Below are positions 16,909 through 25,529 of a stretch of DNA of 64,000 bases, in pieces. How positions within the stretch are numbered: position 1 is the stretch's first letter; every line of letters starts with the position of its first letter. This DNA is from Ruminococcoides sp052118065 (GTDB lineage Bacteria > Bacillota > Clostridia > Oscillospirales > Acutalibacteraceae): the NCBI GenBank assembly GCA_052118065.1, contig JBQKHY010000001.1, positions 62,001 through 126,000 of the forward strand. Direction: 5' to 3'. The notes under the pieces were generated by a model. It ran no database searches, was not told the origin of the DNA, and worked only from the letters and a program-made list of their open reading frames with translations. A program made the translations under genes and the position numbers.

Positions 16909-16925
16909 TGTTAAATTTATAACAA
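16908..16925. promoter_or_regulatory. Putative Rex operator
   Basis: On the minus strand TTGTTATAAATTTAACAT matches the Rex consensus TTGTTAANNNNTTAACAA at 12 of the 14 defined positions. It abuts the -35 box of the acn promoter, and rex is the last gene of that operon. The site is seen directly; binding is inference. Confidence 0.55.
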
Positions 16926-17001
16926 TATTTAAATATTTCTACTAAATATAGGGGTGTATTTATTTCTTTTTTTTACAAAATAACAGTAATTGCGTTTTTG
17001 T

Positions 17002-17030
17002 TTGTAATTATAATTGGGTTGTGATATAAT
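17002..17030 (+). promoter_or_regulatory. Probable promoter of typA
   Basis: TTGTAA (17002-17007), 17 bases, TATAAT (17025-17030). The -35 box is weaker (4 of 6). It is divergent from the acn promoter. The rest of the 16797-17085 gap is AT-rich with no gene seen. Confidence 0.6.
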
Positions 17031-17085
17031 AAACGACTGTGGTAAATGTAATATATAAGATAATTAAATGTAAGGAAATGATATT

Positions 17086-18906
17086 ATGGCTACAAGAGAA
17101 AATCTAAGAAATATCGCTATTATTGCCCATGTTGACCATGGTAAAACAACACTTGTTGATGAACTTCTAAAGCAGAGTGGTACATTCCGTGCTAACGAAG
17201 TAGTTGACGAAAGAGTTATGGATAGTAACGACATCGAAAGAGAAAGGGGTATTACAATTCTTTCTAAGACAACATCTGTTATGTATGGCGATACAAAAAT
17301 CAATATTGTTGATACACCGGGTCACGCAGACTTTGGTGGTGAAGTTGAGCGTATCCTACAAATGGTTGACGGCGTTTTATTGGTAGTTGACGCATTTGAA
17401 GGCTGTATGCCTCAGACAAGATTTGTTTTGAAAAAGGCTCTTGGTCTAAAGAAAAAGCCTTTAGTTGTAGTAAATAAAATTGATAGAGAAGGAAGTCGTC
17501 CTGAAGAAGTTGTTGACGAAGTTCTTGACCTATTTATCGAACTTGGTGCTGATGAAGACCAGATTGAATTCCCTGTAGTTTATGCATCAGCAAAGGGTGG
17601 TTATGCTTCTCTTGACCCACATAATAAGGGTACAGATATGCAACCACTATTTAAGGAAATTGTTGAAGAAATCCCTGCTCCTGAGGGTGATCCTGACGGT
17701 GGCCTACAGATTCTTATTTCTAACATTGACTATGATGACTATGTAGGTCGTATCGGTGTTGGTAGAGTTGAAAGAGGTACTGTAAAGAACGGTCAGGGTG
17801 CTGTACTTTGTGGTATTGACGGCACAAGACAGAATGTTAGAATTCAGAAACTTTATCAGTATGAAGGTCTAAAGAGAGTAGAAACAGAAACTGCTACTTA
17901 CGGTGACCTTATCTGTGTCAGTGGTATTAACTCAATCAATATTGGTGAAACACTTTGTTCTTATGATTGTGTAGAACCACTACCATTTGTTAAGATTGAT
18001 GAACCAACAGTTACAATGAACTTTATTGTAAACAACTCACCATTTGCAGGTAGAGAAGGTAAGTTTGTTACATCAAGAAACCTTAGAGATAGACTATTTA
18101 AGGAAATCGAAACTAATGTTGCTTTAAGAGTTGAGGAAACTGACTCAGCAGATACATTTAAGGTTTCAGGTAGAGGTGAACTTCACCTATCTATCCTTAT
18201 TGAAACAATGAGAAGACAGGGTTATGAATTCCAGGTATCTCGTCCACAGGTTATCACTAAGGAAATTGACGGTGTTCGTAACGAACCTATCGAAATTCTA
18301 ATGATTGAAGTACCTGACGAATATGTTGGTGCTGTAATGGAAAAGCTAGGTACAAGAAAAGCTGAACTTGTTAATATGGATACTAACGGTAGTGGTACAA
18401 CTCATATTGAATTTAGAATTCCATCAAGAGGTTTAATGGGTTACAGACCTGAATTCCTAACAGATACAAACGGTAACGGTATTATGAACCATGTATTTGA
18501 TGCTTATGAACCATGGAAGGGTGAAATCATCACTCGTCATCAGGGTTCACTTATTGCTTGGGAAACAGGCGATACAGTTGCTTATGGTCTAAATGCTGCT
18601 CAGGAAAGAGGTAGACTATTTGTTGGTCCTGGTGTTCCTGTATATGAAGGTATGATTGTTGGTGCATCTCCAAAGGCTGAGGATCTAACAGTTAATGTAT
18701 GTAAGAAAAAGCATATGACAAATACTCGTGCATCAGGTTCTGATGATGCTCTAAAGCTAACACCACCATCAATTATGTCACTTGAACAGTGCCTAGAATT
18801 TATCGGTGATGATGAACTTGTAGAAGTTACACCTGAAAATATCCGTATGAGAAAGATGATTCTATCTCGTGAACAGAGAATGAAGAATCAAAACCGTAAG
18901 AAATAA
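17086..18906 (+). CDS. typA: Ribosome-associated translational GTPase TypA/BipA
   Basis: The protein has 606 residues, normal for the family. The GTPase motifs are G1 'AHVDHGKTT' (residues 14-22), G2 'RERGITI', G3 'DTPGHADF' and G4 'NKID'. EF-G-like domains III and V follow, then the BipA-specific C-terminal part ('TNTRASGSDDALKLTPP', 'SLEQCLEFIGDDELVEVTPENIRMRK'). It helps late ribosome assembly and translation under stress. The downstream exonuclease gene overlaps its stop by one base, so the two are co-transcribed. Confidence 0.96.
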   Translation: MATRENLRNIAIIAHVDHGKTTLVDELLKQSGTFRANEVVDERVMDSNDIERERGITILSKTTSVMYGDTKINIVDTPGHADFGGEVERILQMVDGVLLVVDAFEGCMPQTRFVLKKALGLKKKPLVVVNKIDREGSRPEEVVDEVLDLFIELGADEDQIEFPVVYASAKGGYASLDPHNKGTDMQPLFKEIVEEIPAPEGDPDGGLQILISNIDYDDYVGRIGVGRVERGTVKNGQGAVLCGIDGTRQNVRIQKLYQYEGLKRVETETATYGDLICVSGINSINIGETLCSYDCVEPLPFVKIDEPTVTMNFIVNNSPFAGREGKFVTSRNLRDRLFKEIETNVALRVEETDSADTFKVSGRGELHLSILIETMRRQGYEFQVSRPQVITKEIDGVRNEPIEILMIEVPDEYVGAVMEKLGTRKAELVNMDTNGSGTTHIEFRIPSRGLMGYRPEFLTDTNGNGIMNHVFDAYEPWKGEIITRHQGSLIAWETGDTVAYGLNAAQERGRLFVGPGVPVYEGMIVGASPKAEDLTVNVCKKKHMTNTRASGSDDALKLTPPSIMSLEQCLEFIGDDELVEVTPENIRMRKMILSREQRMKNQNRKK

Positions 18907-19799
18907 TGAATTTTGTAATACTTGATTTAGAATGGAACGGCTCTTATAGTAAGAGAGATAAAAAGTTCTATAACGAAATTATAGAATTTGGTGCAGTAAA
19001 AACAGACAGCAAACTAAATATTATTGACACCTTTTCAATGCTGGTTACTCCTACAATTGGCAAGAAACTTAATTCAAGAATTAAGGCCCTTACCAATATA
19101 ACAAATGAAGAATTGAAAGATGCCCACAATACTTTTGCTGATGTTTCTGAAAAATTCGGTGAATTTCTTGGAGATGCTGTTCTCTTAACCTGGGGTAACA
19201 GTGACATTCACGCATTAATGGAGAACTATGGTTACTATTTTGGTGACGATAGACCTCCATACTTAACTAAGTATTGTGATTTGCAGATTTATTGTGAATT
19301 TGCATTAGGTGTTCACGATAAAGGTAAGCAACTTGGATTATCTACTTGTGCAGATTTATTAAATATAGATAGAAACGATTTAGTCCTTCACAGAGCATTA
19401 ACTGATGCTGAGCTTAGCCTTTTATGTTTCAAAAAGTGCTATGATGAAGAAAAGATTAAAAAGTATATCAGTAATTGTGATCTAGAATTCTACAAGAAAA
19501 TGACTTTTAGAACAACATTTATTACCGATATAGAAAATCCATTAATTGATAAATCACTTTGGACTTTTACTTGTCCGGAATGTCATACAGCATTAAAGCA
19601 AGTTTCTGATTGGGTAGTGAAAAATCGTTCATTTAGAGCAAAGTTTGTTTGCGAAAAATGTAACAAAGAATTTATTGCCAGAGTAATTTGTAAGTTGCGT
19701 TATGAGGGAGTAACAGTAAACAAAAAGTTGACAATCCCTCGACCACCTGAAACTAAAGAAAATGACAATAATAATGAAGAAAAACAAGAAAAGGAATAA
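18906..19799 (+). CDS. DEDDh 3'-5' exonuclease-like protein with C-terminal zinc ribbon
   Basis: The protein has 297 residues. 'VILDLEWNG' holds the first acidic pair (ExoI motif), 'TWGNSDIHAL' the second, and 'HRALTDAELS' the final His-x4-Asp of DEDDh nucleases. The C-terminal 80 residues carry two CxxC pairs, 'CPEC' and 'CEKC', which look like a zinc ribbon. The last 20 are Asn/Glu/Lys-rich and probably disordered. Substrate (RNA or DNA) is unknown; relatives include KapD-like and ERI-type nucleases. It is translationally coupled to typA (TAATG). Confidence 0.8.
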   Translation: MNFVILDLEWNGSYSKRDKKFYNEIIEFGAVKTDSKLNIIDTFSMLVTPTIGKKLNSRIKALTNITNEELKDAHNTFADVSEKFGEFLGDAVLLTWGNSDIHALMENYGYYFGDDRPPYLTKYCDLQIYCEFALGVHDKGKQLGLSTCADLLNIDRNDLVLHRALTDAELSLLCFKKCYDEEKIKKYISNCDLEFYKKMTFRTTFITDIENPLIDKSLWTFTCPECHTALKQVSDWVVKNRSFRAKFVCEKCNKEFIARVICKLRYEGVTVNKKLTIPRPPETKENDNNNEEKQEKE

Positions 19800-19844
19800 T
19801 ATACTAAAATTTATTATGATTTCGTTAATAATTCTGTGTTTTTC

Positions 19845-19884
19845 TTGACAAACAACAATTAACATAGTACATTTAAACTATGTT
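19845..19884 (+). promoter_or_regulatory. Promoter and inverted repeat before the amino acid transporter
   Basis: TTGACA at 19845-19850 is a consensus -35; with a 17-base spacer the -10 is a weak TACATT (19868-19873). AACATAGT (19861-19868) and ACTATGTT (19877-19884) form an 8-bp inverted repeat around that -10, a position suited to a repressor. The regulator is unknown. Confidence 0.5.
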
Positions 19885-19905
19885 TAATTATAGGAGGATA
19901 AAACA

Positions 19906-20679
19906 ATGAAAAAAGTATTGGCTCTTGTACTTTCATGCCTAATGCTGGTTGTAGCACTAGCCGGTTGTGGAAGCTCAAGCAATGACAAAAAAGACGGACT
20001 TGAAACTGTAACAGAAGGTAAGCTAACAATGGCTACAAATGCTACTTTCCCTCCATATGAATATTATGAAGGTAAGAAAGTTATTGGTATTGATGCTGAA
20101 ATTGCCGGTGAAATTGCAAAGAAGCTTAACCTTGAACTAGAAATTGCTGATATTGAATTTGACTCAATTGTACCTGGTGTGCAGAGTGGCAAATACGATA
20201 TGGGTATGGCCGGTATGACTGTAACACCTGAAAGAAAGAACAGTGTTAACTTCTCAGACTCTTATGCTACAGGTATCCAGAAGGTTATCGTAACTAAGGA
20301 TTCTAAGATTAAGACTCTTGACGACATTAAGGGCAAGAACATTGGTGTTCAGACATCAACAACAGGTGACCTTTATGCTACTGATGATTACGGTGCAGAC
20401 CATGTTAAGAAGTTTGACAGTGGTAACGCAGCAGTTAACGCTCTAAAGGTTGGCAAAGTTGATTGTGTTATTATTGATAATGAACCTGCTAAGGCTTATG
20501 TAAAGGCTAACGGTAGTGCATTAAAGATTCTTGATACTGATTATGCAGTAGAAGATTATGCAATTTGTTTCTCTAAGGATAATACTGAACTTCAGAAGAA
20601 AGTTAACGAAGCTTTAAAGGAACTTAAGAAAGACGGTACAGTTCAGAAAATTGTTGATAAATATATCAAAGCTGACTAA
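19906..20679 (+). CDS. Amino acid ABC transporter substrate-binding lipoprotein
   Basis: The protein has 257 residues. A lipoprotein signal ends in LAGC (Cys21). The SBP_bac_3 fold follows, with 'TFPPYEYYEGKKVIGIDAEIAGEIAKKL' features, 'GMAGMTVTPERKNSVNFSDSY' and 'IGVQTSTTGDLYA'. It binds a polar or sulfur amino acid (glutamine, cystine and similar candidates) outside the membrane for the permease and ATPase encoded next. The specificity cannot be read from the sequence. AGGAGG precedes the ATG. Confidence 0.92.
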   Translation: MKKVLALVLSCLMLVVALAGCGSSSNDKKDGLETVTEGKLTMATNATFPPYEYYEGKKVIGIDAEIAGEIAKKLNLELEIADIEFDSIVPGVQSGKYDMGMAGMTVTPERKNSVNFSDSYATGIQKVIVTKDSKIKTLDDIKGKNIGVQTSTTGDLYATDDYGADHVKKFDSGNAAVNALKVGKVDCVIIDNEPAKAYVKANGSALKILDTDYAVEDYAICFSKDNTELQKKVNEALKELKKDGTVQKIVDKYIKAD

Positions 20680-20695
20680 TTACTTTGTAATTAAG

Positions 20696-20717
20696 GGGGC
20701 AGTTGTTTAACTGCCCC
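20696..20717 (+). terminator. Attenuating hairpin between binding protein and permease genes
   Basis: A 9-bp perfect stem (GGGGCAGTT at 20696-20704 with AACTGCCCC at 20709-20717) is followed by an interrupted T-rich stretch. In ABC operons such hairpins let the binding protein be made in excess over the membrane parts. Confidence 0.65.
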
Positions 20718-20753
20718 TATTTGTTTATTTTATAATAAGGTTTGGTGAAATAG

Positions 20754-21485
20754 GTGAATTGGTTTCAAAACTTAATTGACCAGTTTAAGTTTGTATTTGT
20801 TGAGGGCGATAGGTATCAACAAATGCTAACTGGTCTAAAAAACACATTACTGATTACAGCCGGTGCTTTAGTAATTGGTATTGTTATCGGCGTAGTTATT
20901 GCGTCAATTCGTTCCTCTTTTGATAAAAATAAAGAATCATTAAAAATGCGTGGTGGCATTGGTTACTACATACTTGCTTTTCTTAACTTTATCTGCAAGA
21001 TTTACCTAACAATTATTCGTGGTACTCCTGTAGTAGTTCAGTTAATGATTGCTTACTTCATTGTTTTTGTTTCAGCAAAAGACGGTGTACCTGTTGGTAT
21101 GCTTGCTTTTGGTATTAATTCCGGTGCTTATGTTGCAGAGATTTTCAGAGCCGGTATTATGTCAATAGATAATGGTCAGTTTGAGGCAGGTCGTAGCTTA
21201 GGTTTTAACTACTTCCAAACTATGAGATATATTGTTGTACCACAGATGTTTAAGTCTGTACTACCAACACTTTGTAATGAATTTATTGCACTGTTAAAGG
21301 AAACATCAGTTGTAGGTTATGTTGGTGTTATTGATATTACAAAGGCAGGTAATGTTATTGCAGGTGTAACATATTCTTACTATATCCCACTACTAACTGT
21401 TGCAGCAATTTACCTTGTAATGGTTATAATTCTATCTTACTTTGTTGGTAAACTGGAAAAGAGGTTAAGAAAGAATGAAAGATAA
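20754..21485 (+). CDS. Amino acid ABC transporter permease, HisM/GlnP family
   Basis: The protein has 243 residues with about five membrane segments. The HisMQ family N-terminal signature is visible ('MLTGLKNTLLITAGALVIGIVIG'), and the cytoplasmic EAA loop ('EAGRSLGFNYFQTMRYIVVPQ') contacts the ATPase. The GTG start at 20754 is the most likely one, although the ribosome binding site is weak. The gene overlaps the ATPase gene by 11 bases. Confidence 0.9.
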   Translation: MNWFQNLIDQFKFVFVEGDRYQQMLTGLKNTLLITAGALVIGIVIGVVIASIRSSFDKNKESLKMRGGIGYYILAFLNFICKIYLTIIRGTPVVVQLMIAYFIVFVSAKDGVPVGMLAFGINSGAYVAEIFRAGIMSIDNGQFEAGRSLGFNYFQTMRYIVVPQMFKSVLPTLCNEFIALLKETSVVGYVGVIDITKAGNVIAGVTYSYYIPLLTVAAIYLVMVIILSYFVGKLEKRLRKNER

Positions 21486-22218
21486 GGCTTTAATTAAGGT
21501 TGAAAACCTAAAGAAACATTATAACGGTGGCAAGGTTAAGGCACTTGACGGTGTAAGCTGCCACATTAACCAAGGTGAAGTTGTTGTTATTATCGGACCA
21601 TCAGGTAGTGGTAAGTCAACTTTACTTCGTTCACTTAACCTACTTGAAATCCCAACATCAGGCAAAATTCTTTTAGATGATGTTGATATTACAAATCCAA
21701 AGAATAATATTAATCTTCATAGACAGAAAATGGGAATGGTGTTCCAGCACTTTAACCTTTTTGACAATATGAATGTTCTTAAGAATATGACTATTGCACC
21801 TATGAAACTTCTTAAGAAGTCTAAGGAAGAAGCAACTGAAAAGGCTATGGAATTACTTGAAAGAGTTGGACTTGCCGATAGAGCAAACGCTTATCCAAGT
21901 CAGCTTTCAGGTGGTCAAAAGCAGAGAGTTGCTATTGTTAGAGCATTGTGTATGGAACCTGAGGTTCTACTATTTGATGAACCAACTTCAGCACTTGATC
22001 CTGAAATGGTTGGTGAAGTTCTTGATGTTATGAAGAGCCTTGCAAAGGACGGTATGACAATGGTTGTTGTTACTCACGAAATGGGCTTTGCAAGAGAAGT
22101 TGCTGATAGAGTTATCTTTATGAGTGACGGTGTAATTGTTGAAGAAGGTACACCTGAGGATATTTTTGAAAATCCACAGGTTGAAAGAACAATCGACTTC
22201 CTAAAGTGTGTTCTTTAA
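21475..22218 (+). CDS. Amino acid ABC transporter ATPase, GlnQ family
   Basis: The protein has 247 residues. It shows Walker A GPSGSGKST (about residues 39-47), Q-loop 'MVFQHFNLF', signature LSGGQKQRVAIVRAL, Walker B VLLFDEPTSALD and the switch His in 'VTHEMGF'. The pattern is typical of polar amino acid importers. It is the last gene of the three-gene operon, followed by a strong terminator. Confidence 0.94.
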   Translation: MKDKALIKVENLKKHYNGGKVKALDGVSCHINQGEVVVIIGPSGSGKSTLLRSLNLLEIPTSGKILLDDVDITNPKNNINLHRQKMGMVFQHFNLFDNMNVLKNMTIAPMKLLKKSKEEATEKAMELLERVGLADRANAYPSQLSGGQKQRVAIVRALCMEPEVLLFDEPTSALDPEMVGEVLDVMKSLAKDGMTMVVVTHEMGFAREVADRVIFMSDGVIVEEGTPEDIFENPQVERTIDFLKCVL

Positions 22219-22238
22219 TTAAAATTTAAGATTACATT

Positions 22239-22274
22239 TAACTCTCACTTAGTAAAGTGGGAGTTATTTTTTTT
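22239..22274 (+). terminator. Intrinsic terminator of the amino acid transporter operon
   Basis: TAACTCTCACTT (22239-22250) pairs with AAGTGGGAGTTA (22255-22266) over a 4-base loop, followed by eight T. Confidence 0.9.
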
Positions 22275-22339
22275 AGTTATAATAATTCTATTAAAGAATA
22301 ATAATTGATTTACTGACCTATTTCTTGGACTTATAAAAG

Positions 22340-22365
22340 AAAATTAGAACAAATGTTCTAATTTT
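22340..22365. promoter_or_regulatory. 26-bp perfect palindrome containing a LexA-type box
   Basis: Twelve-base arms (AAAATTAGAACA and its complement) meet over two bases. The core GAACAAATGTTC fits the Firmicute SOS box GAAC-N4-GTTC. It lies about 105 bases upstream of two small phage-like genes. A loop of two bases makes an RNA hairpin unlikely, so a DNA operator is favoured. Confidence 0.6.
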
Positions 22366-22369
22366 GATT

Positions 22370-22435
22370 GCAATTATAGTGAACAATCGCTACAATTATA
22401 ATTGCTAAATAACAAATAGCCCCAATCTATTTAGC
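22370..22435. repeat. Two adjoining inverted repeats upstream of phage-like genes
   Basis: GCAATTATA (22370-22378) and its complement (22397-22405) form the first. GCTAAATA (22404-22411) and its complement (22428-22435) form the second, sharing the GC at 22404-22405. Together with the palindrome at 22340 they make a 96-base block of dyad symmetry. Function unknown; they may be further operator sites or leader hairpins. Confidence 0.6.
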
Positions 22436-22468
22436 AAATAAAAATTTAAATTATTTGGATGTGATTGT

Positions 22469-22702
22469 ATGAATTATAGAGAATGGTCAGAAAATTATGA
22501 AAAAGAATCTTTAAACCTAAAATCTATTATTGATAGGGAAAGGGATAACCTTAACAATGCTAAGAACTTTGATGAGGTAAAAAGTATAAACAGAAGAATA
22601 CAAATTCTAAAGTCAATGTACTATGAATGTAGACTAACTGCAAAACTTTTAAAATCAAAAGCTAAAGATTTAGATGAATTAGTAGGTGAGTCTGTTGCGT
22701 AA
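22469..22702 (+). CDS. Small phage-like helical protein of unknown function
   Basis: The protein has 77 residues, is strongly charged and predicted helical ('LKSIIDRERDNLNNAKNFDEVKSI', 'RIQILKSMYYECRLTAKLLKSKAKDL'), with no Cys motif or membrane segment. Similar small helical proteins precede sigma-like late regulators in Firmicute prophages. I base this on size, order and neighbours, not on a firm family match. Its 3' end overlaps the next gene by up to 17 bases. It is isolated here, without integrase or structural phage genes. Confidence 0.6.
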   Translation: MNYREWSENYEKESLNLKSIIDRERDNLNNAKNFDEVKSINRRIQILKSMYYECRLTAKLLKSKAKDLDELVGESVA

Positions 22703-22985
22703 TCAAGTACATATGACAGAAGATTTTGAGAACCTTTTGGCTTATAATCTTTATAACCAAACCGGTTATACAAATACAGAAGATAGAAACAATATAAAGA
22801 AAATGCTGAAAGTAGGTATTGATAATATGCTAACTGAAAAGCAAAGAAAATGTGTAATTATGCATTACTTTGAGAAAAAGCCTATGAAACAAATTGCCAA
22901 GGAATTAGGTGTTTGTCCTTCAACAGTAACTCGAACAATTCAGTTAGCAAAGAAACGATTATCAATCCTAAGTGTGTTCTTATAA
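22686..22985 (+). CDS. Small sigma-70 region 4-like (phage regulator-type) protein
   Basis: The protein has about 96-99 residues. The C-terminal half is a clear region 4 helix-turn-helix: 'LTEKQRKCVIMHYFEKKPMKQIAKELGVCPSTVTRTIQLAKKRL' in outline. There is no region 2, so it is not a full sigma factor; stand-alone proteins like this regulate phage late genes. Start choice is uncertain: GTG 22686 gives 99 residues, whereas TTG 22695 has AGGTGAG four bases upstream. It shares a transcript with the 77-residue gene and is followed by a terminator. Confidence 0.75.
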   Translation: MSLLRNQVHMTEDFENLLAYNLYNQTGYTNTEDRNNIKKMLKVGIDNMLTEKQRKCVIMHYFEKKPMKQIAKELGVCPSTVTRTIQLAKKRLSILSVFL

Positions 22986-23012
22986 TTTAAAAGTTATTTA
23001 AAGGTTATTTAA

Positions 23013-23046
23013 AAGTTATGTCATATTTTTGGCATAACTTTTTTTA
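23013..23046 (+). terminator. Intrinsic terminator after the phage-like pair
   Basis: AAGTTATGTC (23013-23022) pairs with GGCATAACTT (23031-23040), followed by a run of T. Just upstream, 22986-23020 holds three tandem copies of a roughly 12-base unit (TTAAAAGTTAT-like). Confidence 0.85.
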
Positions 23047-23164
23047 TGAAAAAAATTTTTTTGTATATTTACAGTTTGTTTATAATTTACTTGTTTTAAA
23101 GAAATATATAGTATAGATATTTGTTATAATTTATTATAAAAAAACATCTAAGGGAGGAAATTTT

Positions 23165-25396
23165 ATGATAAAAAACAAAACAATCAAAAAGAAACTTGTT
23201 AGTTTTGTTCTTTCAGTTTGTATGGTATTAACAGCTACTTCAATTCCTGTGGTATCTGCTATTTCTACGAAAACTGAAAAAGCAGGTGTATCAGCAGAAA
23301 CTACAAGTGCAAACCGTTACGGATTAGCAAGTAATATCCAAGAAGGTACAATTCTTCATTGCTTTAACTGGAAGTATAACGACATTAAAGCTGAATTGAA
23401 GAATATTGCTGAAGCGGGTTTTTCGGCAATTCAGACTTCACCGGCTCAAAAGGGCGTTTCTTCAGGTATTTGGTATTGGCTGTACCAACCATTGGGTTTT
23501 TCAGTACAAACTAATGATCTAGGTACTAAAGAAGATCTTAAGTCACTTTGTGATGAAGCCCATAAATATGGCATTAAGGTTATCGTGGATGTTGTTGCTA
23601 ACCACTTAGCAGGTGACCATTCTAATATTCAGAATGACCTTAAAGACAGAAAATATTGGCATACATTTGGTGGTGGCATTGACTGGAAAAACAGATGGCA
23701 GGTTACTCACGGTGAAATCGGTATGCCTGACATTAATTCAGAAGATAGTTACGTACAGCAGGTTGTAGCTAACTATATTGATGAACTAAAAAGTCTTGGA
23801 GTAGATGGTTGTCGTTGGGATGCTGCAAAGCATATTGCTCTTCCAAGTGAAGAGTGTAACTTTTGGTCAACAGTTACAAAGCAAGGCTTATATCACTATG
23901 GCGAAATTCTTACTGGTCCTGATGACAGAAGTACCGGCAATGAAGGCTTAATGAAAGAATATACAGATTATATGACAGTTACTGACAGTAATTATGGTAA
24001 GGAGCTTCGTGATTCTTTCAATAGTGGTAACGCACCGGAATCCGGTGGTAATTGGGTAGCAAGAGGTATTTCTGCCGATAAACTTATCTATTGGGGCGAA
24101 AGCCATGATACATGGTCTAACAATCAAGATTATGGTTACTCTAATGATATGAGCCAGAATGTTATCGATAGGGCTTATGCTGTTGCTGCTAGTAGAAACC
24201 AGATTACAGCTCTGTATTTCTCAAGACCATCATCAAAAGTTAAGACTGATATTATGGCAGGTGTAAAGGGTTCAACACACTTTACAAGTAAAGAAGTTGC
24301 AGAAGTAAACCGTTTCCATAATGCTATGATTGGTCAGAAAGACAGTTATGCAAAGTCAAATAATTGTTCTGTTGTTACAAGAGAACAAGGTGCAGTAATT
24401 GTAAAGGGTAGTGGCAGTGGTAGTGTTACTGTTGAAAATGCAGGTAATTTAACTAAGCCGGGTACATATACCGATCAAGTTTCAGGTAATAAGTTTACAG
24501 TAACTTCAAATGAAATCAAGGGTGAGATTGGTTCATCAGGTATTGCAGTTATTTATAATGCAAAGGTTATACCACGAAACACAATTTCACAAACAGGTGG
24601 TACTTTTAAGACAGATAGTCTTTCACTTGACTTAGGTTTAAATAATGCAACATCAGGTACATACCAAATAAATGGTGGCACAAAAGAAACATATACAGGC
24701 ACAAAGACTATTTCAATTGGAGCCGGTGATGATTTTGGTACACAGTATACGATTGAATTAACTGCCACTGATGGTAACGAAACTACTAGTGAAAGTTATA
24801 CTTTTACAAAAGTTGATCCAAATTCAGTACAGACAATTTATTTTGATAATTCATCTTACAATTGGTCATCAGTATATGTTTATATTTACGGTGGCAATAA
24901 TGGCTCAGCAAGCAGTGTAGCGTGGCCGGGTACAAAGATGACTAAGGATAGTAGTACAGGTTACTATAGCCTTGTTGTTCCGGAAGGCTTTAAAAACGGT
25001 AAGGTCATTTTTACAGAAGGTGAAAATGCTACAACCAACCGTTATCCGGCAGATATGGAACCAGGACTTTCTCTAAATGGTGCATCAATGCTATTTTCAG
25101 CTAATAATAGTTGGACAGAGTACAAACCTGTTAAGCCTACTAAGCCAACTACAACTAAACCATCAGTAACATATCTATATGGTGATGTTAATTTTGACAA
25201 AACAATTGATGTTAAAGATGCATCATTAATTGTAAAGGTAGTTACCGGTAAGGCGTCATTTAATGATATTCAGATAAAGTCTGCTGATGTTAACGGTGAT
25301 GGTGAAATCAATGTAAAAGACTCAACATTGATTCAAAAATATTCCATTAAAATGGTTTCCTCTTTCCCAGTTGGTTTATCATTTACAGTTAGTTAA
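23165..25396 (+). CDS. Secreted GH13 alpha-amylase with CBM26-like module and type I dockerin
   Basis: The protein has 743 residues. A signal peptide covers about the first 30-35. The GH13 barrel shows region I DVVANH (142-147), region II GCRWDAAKH with nucleophile Asp219, region III GE with acid/base Glu247, and region IV WGESHD with Asp315. A beta module near 555-655 ('TIYFDNSSYNWSSVYVYIYG', 'AWPGTKMTK', 'YPADMEPGLSLNGASML') resembles starch-binding CBM26. A Pro/Thr/Lys linker leads to a dockerin (about 672-738) with two calcium repeats, DVNFDKTIDVKDASLIVK and DVNGDGEINVKDSTLIQK. It cuts alpha-1,4 links in starch and should dock onto a cohesin scaffold, as in the R. bromii amylosome. AGGGAGG lies 5-6 bases before the ATG. 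Confidence 0.95.
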   Translation: MIKNKTIKKKLVSFVLSVCMVLTATSIPVVSAISTKTEKAGVSAETTSANRYGLASNIQEGTILHCFNWKYNDIKAELKNIAEAGFSAIQTSPAQKGVSSGIWYWLYQPLGFSVQTNDLGTKEDLKSLCDEAHKYGIKVIVDVVANHLAGDHSNIQNDLKDRKYWHTFGGGIDWKNRWQVTHGEIGMPDINSEDSYVQQVVANYIDELKSLGVDGCRWDAAKHIALPSEECNFWSTVTKQGLYHYGEILTGPDDRSTGNEGLMKEYTDYMTVTDSNYGKELRDSFNSGNAPESGGNWVARGISADKLIYWGESHDTWSNNQDYGYSNDMSQNVIDRAYAVAASRNQITALYFSRPSSKVKTDIMAGVKGSTHFTSKEVAEVNRFHNAMIGQKDSYAKSNNCSVVTREQGAVIVKGSGSGSVTVENAGNLTKPGTYTDQVSGNKFTVTSNEIKGEIGSSGIAVIYNAKVIPRNTISQTGGTFKTDSLSLDLGLNNATSGTYQINGGTKETYTGTKTISIGAGDDFGTQYTIELTATDGNETTSESYTFTKVDPNSVQTIYFDNSSYNWSSVYVYIYGGNNGSASSVAWPGTKMTKDSSTGYYSLVVPEGFKNGKVIFTEGENATTNRYPADMEPGLSLNGASMLFSANNSWTEYKPVKPTKPTTTKPSVTYLYGDVNFDKTIDVKDASLIVKVVTGKASFNDIQIKSADVNGDGEINVKDSTLIQKYSIKMVSSFPVGLSFTVS

Positions 25397-25529
25397 TAAT
25401 TATTATGTCAGATTGATTTTGATGTATTACAAATAACATTTAGGTCTTCTTATAAAAAATCCCAAAATGAAATATAACAAAACTTAGATTATGCAAATTT
25501 GTAATCACAAAATTTAATTGACTTATAGA

